Shown piece by piece: positions 57,085-64,000 of a DNA stretch of 64,000 bases. The stretch's first letter is position 1; every line of letters begins with the position of its first letter. Origin of the DNA: Litsea cubeba (Eukaryota > Streptophyta > Magnoliopsida > Laurales > Lauraceae); NCBI GenBank assembly GCA_012931725.1, contig WHSA01000944.1:1-64000 (forward strand), written 5' to 3'. The notes below the pieces were generated by a model. It saw only the letters and a program-made list of their open reading frames with translations. It ran no database searches and had not been told where the DNA came from. Made by a program: the position numbers and the translations under genes.

Positions 57085-58277
57085 GACTGAATATGCCCTA
57101 AACTGTCAGCATTCCTTTTTTTTTTTTTCTAATGGTAACCATTGCTGTTCTTTTTTATGCAGAACATTCAGTTGTTTTTATAAGGCATGCTTTGGAGTCT
57201 AAAATCTTCAACTAAAATGGAGATCCTTCTAAATTGGAAGAAAGATTTGAGCTGTCAAAACATGATAAAGAACACACATGAAAACCAGCCCATCAAAATA
57301 ATCCAGCTCAACATAGCCTGATAAGTTTTCAGTACTCTCAAATCTCGAAGGAAACTTGAAGTTTCTGAAGAAGAATCACATAATGTTGATAAATTCCTTC
57401 TCTAGTATTATGGAGATCAAATGCCCCATTATTTATAATAGAGATTTCTGGTTACAAATTTTATCTTTGTCAGGTAATATTCAGGTGTGCTGGACTGTTG
57501 GGGGATGTTTTATTGTATTAGGTTCCATTCTGGAAAACAAGTAGGCATCGTGCAAAATGTTTGGAATATGCCATGTAATGCTGCTCCTGTGTTTGTAGTT
57601 ATTGTCAAGAAAAGAGAGGGAAACAAGTTATTATGCAATGGAGAGAAACTGATGTCTACATCTCAAGAAACTGAAGTTTATATAGATAATAACGTTCCAT
57701 CACCAAAGCTAACAGCGAGACATCCAATTTGACTTATAGTAATTGCTTGTGTTTGACTGTTGAAATTGAAGTGCAACTGAATCCTTAACAGTGAAGTAGG
57801 TGGGTTTGCTAGGTTTATGGAGTAGGGGTAATGTTTATTTTTCTTTATTCTGCTTTTTGTATGCTGTTTATAAATATTTTTTTCATCTTATTCTCCCTTC
57901 TTTTTTCTCAAATATGGGCTCCTAATACAACTTTTCTCATATGGATTATTGTTACTCTTCTTTGTTTTTCTTTCTATTAAGAGTCTGTTAATAGGATGAG
58001 AATGATTTCATTTTTTATTATCTACAACTCTTTCTTTTTGGCGCTAAATAAGACATATAGGTTCGCTGATGTCTTTCTAGAAACCATGTAAATGTTTCTT
58101 TGTAGATGTTTGCTTCTTTGAGAGGAAAATCATGCATTGTCCATCTTCTAAAGGGATGGTGCAAAGAGAAAATTACACTTGACCTACCAGTATTTAATAT
58201 ATTTTTTTCTCTCTATAGTTTTCATCGTTCTCATCATTTCTGCTTCTATTATTGTGGTACTTGCAAACTTTCAGCTT
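57085..58277. other. Unassigned sequence
   Basis: A/T-rich with T-runs. No gene, TIR pair or LTR recognised; several AG/GT sites but no convincing exon. Confidence 0.45.
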
Positions 58278-58456
58278 GCAACAACTAGTGGTGTTCATGG
58301 ACCGGGCTGGCCCAAGCTGGTCCGACCCGATTGAAAAAACAGATATAGGAAAGTGTAAAGACGGGGATTGTACCGTGGAACTTTCACATTAATACTCAAG
58401 GACAAACCACTTGAACTACACTCAACACTATGGGATTTAGCTTTCTTTTTAAATTA

Positions 58457-58670
58457 GAGGAATTTACCTGGTAGAGCCCCGTAGAGTCCTATACCACTTC
58501 AGAGGTATTGTATTTACCAAGGATACGGATAAGGCTTTACATGTCCGTTTTTTTTTTTTTTTTTAGTCGTTTAGCAAATGGTCGATATCGACCACTTTTA
58601 TGGTCGATATCGACCATTCTGCGGGAACCCAAATAAAAATTGGGTTTTTCACCATTCAGGATGGAGAAGA
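58457..58670. repeat. Left TIR of Pack-MULE
   Basis: Two copies of GGTCGATATCGACCA near 58578 and 58600, then GGAACCCAAATAAAAATTGG. Ends in a (GGA)n run at 58671-58700. Confidence 0.88.
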
Positions 58671-59407
58671 GAGGAGGAGGAGGAGGAGGAGGAGGAGGAG
58701 GAAGAGGGAGGAGAGGGGAAGGAAGAGGGAGGATCACGCCAAGTAAATTATTTATGTGAACTTCCACAATCCACATTCAAGCATTGCAGCAGAGATGAAG
58801 GAACAAAGATAGTAGTTTCCTTTGGTACAAGTAGATGGACATGGTAGAAACAAAGGATGGTTGGAGGCATTTCAAGGGCTTGCAATGGGTGGTGATATGT
58901 GAAATGAAACTGATACCCAAAGGCAAAGAGTGGGCTGCATCATAGGCTGAGGGCAGATCATATGTGGAAATCAGGAGGGTTGGAATCTCAGAACCTGTTG
59001 AATCATTCAGTTAGGGCAAACCGAAGAAGAGGAGCTTGGAGTAAATTCGATCAAGTGGAAGCAAGATGACTGGTGATGCAGAGAAGCATGGAAAATTGCT
59101 TGGTGGTTAAGGATAAGGATGTCTATAGCTGAAGTTCCAATGAGGATCCATGGCATGTGTCAGACAAATAGCAGTCCAGCAACAGAGCAAAGCAGGGCAA
59201 GAAAGACGATTGGCTTGATGTTTCAAAAATGTAGCAGTGCAAGACAGGTTGGGGTTCAAGCAAAAGAAACGTATAGACAGATAAGAGGCACATAGGAATG
59301 TTGATATACGTGTGTGCGTGAGTGAACATTCACCCTAATGATTCATAGTTTCCCATAGAAAGTGAAAATATTGAGAGCATTTAGGCTTCAAAATCAAGCA
59401 TAGTGAA

Positions 59408-60220
59408 GTGGAGTGTGTTCATATATGCATTCAAGAACTTGGTTTCATGGAATTCAATGATTGTTGGCTACTTCACAATGATCGAGTTAAAGATGCTGCT
59501 GAGCTGTTTGATAAAATGCCCCAAAGAGATGTCTTTTCGTGGACTTTGATGATGACCTGCTATACCCGTAATGGATTGTTGGAAAAGGCAAGGAGCCTCT
59601 TTGATAAGCTTCCTGAGAAGAATGACCCTGTTTGTTGGAACGCGTTGATTTCGGGTTATGCTAAGAACAGGCGGTTTGGAGAAGCCCGTAGATTATTCGA
59701 TGAGATGCCGGTGAAGGACTTGGTTTCATGGAATTCGATGCTAGCCGGTTATACCCAAAATGGCGAGATGCGTTTGGGTTTGGAATTTTTTGATGAGATG
59801 ATGGTGAAAGATGTGGTTTCTTGGAATTTAATGATTGATGGATATGTTCAGGTCTATGATTTTGATTCGGCATGGAAGTTCTTTCAAAGAGTACCTTCTC
59901 CCAATGTGATTTTCTGGGTGACTATGTTAAGTGCATATGCTCGGAGTGGTCGAATTGTTGAGGCAAAGAGCCTTTTCAATCAGATGCCTGAGAGGAATGT
60001 GATTGCTTGGAATGCTATGATCACAAGTTATGTGCAGAATGGTCAGATAGAAGAGGCTTATCGGCTTTTTACTGAAATGCCCGAGAGGAGTTCTGTGTCG
60101 TGGACGACTACGATTAATGGGTTTGTTCGTGTCGGGAAGCTTGGGTATGTGCAGAGCATGAGAATGGACGAAGCTCGACTGGTGTTTGAGAAAGTGAGTT
60201 GTAGAGATGTCGTTTTTTAG
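59408..60220 (+). pseudogene. PPR gene fragment A (seven S-type repeats)
   Basis: 270-residue frame with seven tandem 31-residue PPR units, each of the type WNxMIxGYxxNGxxxEAxxLFxxMPxR. PPR proteins bind organelle RNA, one base per unit. The first 20 residues are out of frame: at 59437-59470 another frame reads KNLVSWNSMIVGY, the unit upstream, and one missing base joins it to HNDRVKDAAELFD. The frame ends at a TAG just after DVVF, where the next unit should continue. So this is an internal piece of a longer gene with neither start nor C-terminal domain. Confidence 0.88.
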
Positions 60221-60553
60221 ATCACTGGAAGATTGGGTGTTCGAGCAGTGGGGATGGTTACATGTGTCTCCAAGCATATGAGGATTTTCAAGTGGAACAT
60301 TTGTATTACATTGTGTGGGATGTGGGTTTCCCCCTCCCGTTCCAAATCCACCCCGAATCACTATCGAAATTAATTGATGATACATTACTTACAAGTTGGG
60401 GCAGGAAAGTACTCATACTCATATATTAAGAAAATGACCAGAAACTTCAAATAATATATGTAATATGTCTATGTTAAAAACCAAGGTTCTGGTGATCCAG
60501 GTTATACCCAAATGATGATGGAAACAAATTTCTCACAATTAAGTATAGTAAGC

Positions 60554-60805
60554 ACAAAAGTGGTCGATATCGACTATAATAGTTATCGATATCGACCATA
60601 TAACTGAAAGACATAATTTACAGTCATTGTCAGTGCCGACCACTTTTATTGTCGATATCGACCACATAACTGAAACATTAATTTACAGTCATTGTCAGTG
60701 TCGACCACTTTTATTGTCGATATCGACCACATAACTGAAACATAAATTTACAGACATTGTCAGTGTCGACCACTTTTATTGTCGATATCGACCATAATAA
60801 AATAG
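60554..60805. repeat. 65-bp tandem repeat with GTCGATATCGAC palindromes
   Basis: Units at 60621, 60686 and 60751 (CAG(T/A)CATTGTCAGTG). Each carries GTCGACCACTTTTATTGTCG plus ATATCGACCA, the same words as the TIRs, so it is probably amplified TIR-derived sequence inside the element. Confidence 0.85.
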
Positions 60806-61099
60806 AGAAAAAAAAATGATGCTTGTCAATAGCAGTGCACCGTTTGGAGATACAAAACCTGGAAATTAACATGATCCGTAACAACAGAGTATTGACAATG
60901 AATATAAGACAACCATCATATTCTGATCATTGCATCTTCATGAAGGACTTTAGTGTATGCAAAATTCTTTAGGGGATCATGATTTGAGGCAGAATGAAAA
61001 CAAGATATAGTCCACCTTCCTACCCAAGAACAAGCTTTCCCTCTCATATGCAAATCCATTCAAAAAGAAAAAAAAAAAAAAAAACTGAACTCTTTCTCG

Positions 61100-61440
61100 C
61101 GCCATCTCCTCCTCTCTTGTCCAAAAGCTCTTGCCTTTTCTTCTTCTTCTTCTAAGAGATATCATAACATGAATATCAGAACCAAGTCCGATTCGCAGCA
61201 ATAGCTCATGTATGTGTCTCCCCTGTTCAAGATCACCCAAATCAGCACATGCATGTAAAGCACCCATAATACTAACACCAGTGGGTTTAACCCCCTCATC
61301 AAGCATCTTCCTAAAGAGGGCCATTGCTTCACCTGAATCTCCACACTGAGCATAACCATCTATCATTGAATTCCATGAGACCACATTCTTAACTCGCATC
61401 CTGTCAAATACCAACCTAGCAATGACATCAAGTAGGAATA
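61100..61440 (-). pseudogene. PPR gene fragment B (CRR22-like)
   Basis: Reads VFDRMRVKNVVSWNSMIDGY, GEAMALFRKMLDEGVKPTGV, then MGALHACADLGDLEQGRHIH. The CADLGDL(E)xGRxIH segment and its context resemble the Arabidopsis DYW protein At1g11290 (CRR22) and relatives. Bounded by a (TTC)n run at 61140 and an A-run at 61068. One S and one L unit only. Confidence 0.8.
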
Positions 61441-61527
61441 CTTGTTGTGCATAATTATTTGAACCATTTCCTTCAATGACATCAATTAATTGGTCACAGC
61501 CACGTATAGTTCTTGTAGATCAAATGA

Positions 61528-61719
61528 CTAAGATGGCATTGTCCAACAGTAGTTCACAATCATAATTGGTGTTTCCGGCTTTGTATTCAGAAGTGCAAAA
61601 GCAATGGCCAGCTTCTCACTGTGCCGATACAAGGCATCTTCCCTATCTTCTTCATCAATGTCCAGCAACACCTCTGATGTAGTGGGGACATAACCGGCAC
61701 TCCTCAATTCCCGTCCCAT
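61528..61719 (-). pseudogene. PPR gene fragment C (E+/DYW N-terminal part)
   Basis: ELRSAGYVPTTSEVLLDIDE, then HSEKLAIAFALLNTKP: the start of a DYW deaminase domain, including the conserved HSEKLA(I/F). The catalytic zinc residues further on and the final DYW are missing. Confidence 0.82.
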
Positions 61720-61823
61720 CTATTCTACCATCTCAAATATCTCTTTATATTGTGGATGGGATTTATCCCCAGCCACAAATTCATATATCTGGCTGTCAAG
61801 CTCAATCAAACTGCATCCAGGAA

Positions 61824-62057
61824 TCAAGCTCGATCAATGCATTGCACAAACGGTTCCGTCTTTGCAATCCCTTCCCTCTCAACATAAACCCCAATCCACT
61901 TCCCAAGCTCAAACGCTTCTAAGTCAGCACACGCTGAAAGCACATTGACCACAGTAATCTCGTCTGGCCTAACCCCAGCACCCAGCATCATCCTAAAAGC
62001 CACCACAGCCTCATTACACCGCCCCCACGAACATACCCACCAATCATCGCGCTCCAA
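61824..62057 (-). pseudogene. PPR gene fragment D (L-type unit)
   Basis: AVVAFRMMLGAGVRPDEITV, then VLSACADLEAFELGKWIGVY: an L-type PPR unit. Sequence to its right (62060-62110) reads MPKTKPVSWSAMI-like in a neighbouring frame, an S unit with a frame break. Order D-C-B with gaps on the minus strand suggests pieces of one or more DYW-type genes. Confidence 0.78.
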
Positions 62058-62107
62058 CTCACCGGTTTTGTCTTGGGCATTTCATCGAACATCTTGCGTG
62101 CAAACTC

Positions 62108-62165
62108 AAGACCATTCTGTGGGAACCCAAATAAAAATTGGGTTTTTCATGATGGAGAAGAGGGG
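62108..62165 (+). repeat. Extra copy of the inner TIR segment
   Basis: ATTCTGTGGGAACCCAAATA, AAAATTGGGTTTTTCA and GATGGAGAAGAGGGGAGGAG match the inner part of the left TIR in direct orientation, immediately beside PPR fragment D. Confidence 0.8.
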
Positions 62166-62549
62166 AGGAGCAGGAGGAGGTATGAGAAGGGAAGGGTGGT
62201 GTTGCATAGGATGGACGGATCTGGGTCAGAAGGAGGTGAGGGTTTTCACGGATTTCATGGACGACAATCATAGAATTCTCTTCCTGATGAAATTGCCAAC
62301 CATAGAATTTTCCAAATCACTTGTTGACCAGAGTAACATAAAAGGGAAGATAAGGTTGCAATGAACAAAAGATGTCCAATTCACAACTTCTTCCACTAGA
62401 AAATGCATCAATTTCCTCACGTTTCATGTGATGGGTTGTTTATTCCTCAAAGGTAGTGATGAGGCAAAGAGGAGAAACATGATGTATAATCTGTAATCTC
62501 ATTTGCATGTGTTCTTTTGCTGATTGATGGGCAACCCAACTGAAATTTA

Positions 62550-62645
62550 GAGCCGACTCTTCCCTCCTCCCTCCTCCCTCCCTCCTCCTCCTCTCCTCCC
62601 CTCTTCTCCCTCCTCCTCCTCTTCCTCCTCCTCCCCTCTTAAAAA
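62550..62645. repeat. TCC-rich microsatellite
   Basis: (TCC)n and CTCCTCC runs; the complementary GGA run is at 58671-58700. Probably spread with the TIR inner ends. Confidence 0.7.
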
Positions 62646-62756
62646 GGATAGAGAGGGTCAAATGTTTTTGGCCCATTTGTAGTGTATTGCTCTAGAACAG
62701 CACCAGCAATCAAGAGAGACAAATGCCCTCTCCTCCCTCCTCCTCTCTTCCTCCTC

Positions 62757-62967
62757 CCCTCTTCTCCATCATGAAAAACCCCTTTTTTTTTTGGTTCCCG
62801 CAGAATGGTCGATATCGACCATAAAGTGGTCGATATCGATAATATCACTAAACGACAAAAAAAAAAAAATACGAAAACGCACCATATGCCCTTATCCGTG
62901 TCCATTATAAACGTGGCACCTGTAGAGATGTATAGTGTCCTATGGGGACCTGGTGGGTAAATTCCTC
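62757..62967. repeat. Right TIR of Pack-MULE
   Basis: Inverted partner of 58457-58670, with GGTCGATATCGACC near 62808 and a diverged copy near 62828. Confidence 0.88.
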
Positions 62968-63131
62968 TTTAAATTATTATATATATATATATATATCTAT
63001 ATTTATCAATCTTGGGTTGGGCGGGCCGGGCCGGGCTTCGGCCAACTCATTATAGCCTGATTTGGGCCTGGGCCAGGCTTGGACAAATAGTTTAGAAGCC
63101 GGGCCAGCCCATGAACACCCCTACAAACAAC

Positions 63132-64000
63132 CCCATTTCTGTTCCCCCAAATCAGTAATAACATCCATGATTGAGGGAAAAAAAAAAGAGATTTTGCTGA
63201 CGTATCAATAATATTTAAGAAAACATGAGGGGATTATTCTAATGCAAAAAAAAAAAAAAACTTTCCACACTACACGTTTGAACTATTGGTGATTGTTTCC
63301 AATTCCCGTTTTCTCCACTTTGAGACCTTTATTCTCTTTCTGGGTGTTATGAAATAGATTGAGAACCGTGGATAGTTTTCTCCAACTCCATTACTGACTC
63401 TAAAAAACCACAAGAAAGCTCAAATGAAAAATCTTTCTGAAATTTATCAACCCAAGAAAACCCTAGAATTTCTTTAAAAGATCTTTTTTTCAATCTTTTC
63501 CTTCTGCAACCTGAGATTGTTTCAAAGAAAACGCATATGACAATTTAAACTATCATCACTTGAGGTGCAAAAACTCCACAAACAAGAGAGAGCTTTTTCT
63601 TTTGACCTATCATCTCCCCAAATCACATTCACTTGCAAGATTGGAACGAGAAGAGCAGCACCCAAGATCCACGCAATCACGGCCGCATCAACAATCTGAT
63701 TCATTTGCTGACTCAATCCTCTTGACACCACAACCATCAAATACTTCCTCTCCTTCGCCACCGTCACGCTCCACCTCCGATACTCCCCATTGAAATCCAA
63801 GCATGGTTGACACCTCAACCCCTCCGGCTGCTTCCAAAATTCTTCCTATGCATCCCAGTTCCACACAAAAACAAACCACCCCAAAACTCATTAACAATCA
63901 GAAATAAAAAAGTGAGGGAAAGTGAAAGAAAGAGAGGTATCGAGCGCCATACCTGAGAATAGAGAGAGTGGGAGAGAGGAAAAGAGAAGCTCCTGTATTT
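63132..64000. other. Unassigned sequence at window end
   Basis: No protein recognised. 63560-63900 is less A/T-rich with open frames on both strands, and a minus-strand CAG/GTATGG near 63950 could be a splice donor after a purine/pyrimidine-biased 5' leader, so a gene may begin off-window. Too little to call. Confidence 0.3.

Larger units (their letters stand above)
58448..62976. mobile_element. Pack-MULE carrying PPR gene fragments
   Basis: The element is 58457-62967 (4511 bp), with perfect 9-bp duplications TTTAAATTA at 58448-58456 and 62968-62976. TIRs are about 210 bp (58457-58670, 62757-62967), sharing GAGGAATTTACC, ACGGATAAGG, GTCGTTTAG, GGTCGATATCGACC and ATTCTGCGGGAACC. No transposase. 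The interior holds PPR/DYW fragments on both strands, so it is a Mutator-like element that captured host gene sequence. Confidence 0.9.
58278..63131. mobile_element. hAT MITE split by a Pack-MULE
   Basis: Inverted ends TAGTGGTGTTCATGGACCGG (58286) and TAGGGGTGTTCATGGGCTGG (from 63123 leftwards). Flanks GCAACAAC (58278-58285) and CAAACAAC (63124-63131) agree at 6 of 8, a decayed 8-bp TSD. Without the insert it is about 315 bp. Confidence 0.65.

Noticed and set aside
63522..63818. 98-residue minus-strand frame with a hydrophobic segment
   Set aside because: No family recognised and no supporting context; the opposite strand is equally open.

Overview
The window is nuclear DNA from a flowering plant and is almost entirely transposable elements. 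Evidence: Athila-type and Tat-type Ty3/gypsy retrotransposons, a plant L1 with a C-terminal RNase H, Mutator-like (MULE) and hAT elements with their diagnostic target-site duplications (TSDs), PLS-type PPR gene pieces, and a broken plant DUF2828 gene. The species cannot be named from the sequence. I see no intact single-copy host gene.

Layout. (1) 1-1284: the 3' part of a gypsy-type LTR; its relative lies inverted as a solo LTR at 37802-40383. (2) 1405-18335: a minus-strand, pol-less Tat-like element with 915-bp LTRs, TSD AAGAT, a broken gag and four tandem-repeat arrays. Inserted in one array is a 12.3-kb Athila-like element (3863-16130, minus strand, 1453-bp LTRs, TSD GCGCC) with gag-protease, a frameshifted pol and a third ORF. 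(3) 18341-25027: a possible plant-mobile-domain remnant, a 502-bp hAT MITE (19322-19823), a possible Helitron 3' end and a 2.2-kb MULE (20912-23083). (4) 25033-33448: a second pol-less Tat-like element (plus strand, 940-bp LTRs, TSD AAGAT). It has a frameshifted gag, a 78-bp tandem array, a SINE-like piece and, on the opposite strand, a three-exon gene whose exons join in frame. (5) 34591-42189: a MULE with long terminal inverted repeats (TIRs) containing a hAT element (37054-40791), which contains the solo LTR; next to it are a relative of the 20912 MULE and an orphan MULE TIR. (6) 45133-46810: a DUF2828 pseudogene. (7) 47826-57084: MITEs and an LTR split by a decayed L1 (49433-55750). (8) 58286-63123: a hAT MITE split by a 4.5-kb MULE (58457-62967) that carries at least four PPR/DYW gene pieces on both strands, a Pack-MULE.

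How it fits together. The nests give relative ages that agree with LTR divergence counted by eye: outer Tat-like about 30-35 differences in 915 bp; second Tat-like about 14 in 940; Athila 3 substitutions and 2 one-base indels in 1453. Neither Tat-like element has reverse transcriptase or integrase, so any past movement would have depended on an autonomous relative. They share an identical 18-base primer-binding site and homologous tandem repeats in the same orientation relative to gag.

Strongest candidates for follow-up are the spliced antisense gene in the pol-less Tat-like element, the multi-PPR Pack-MULE, and the perfect palindromes repeated in the Athila LTR and in the TIRs of two MULE families. 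All alignments, counts and boundaries were made by eye.
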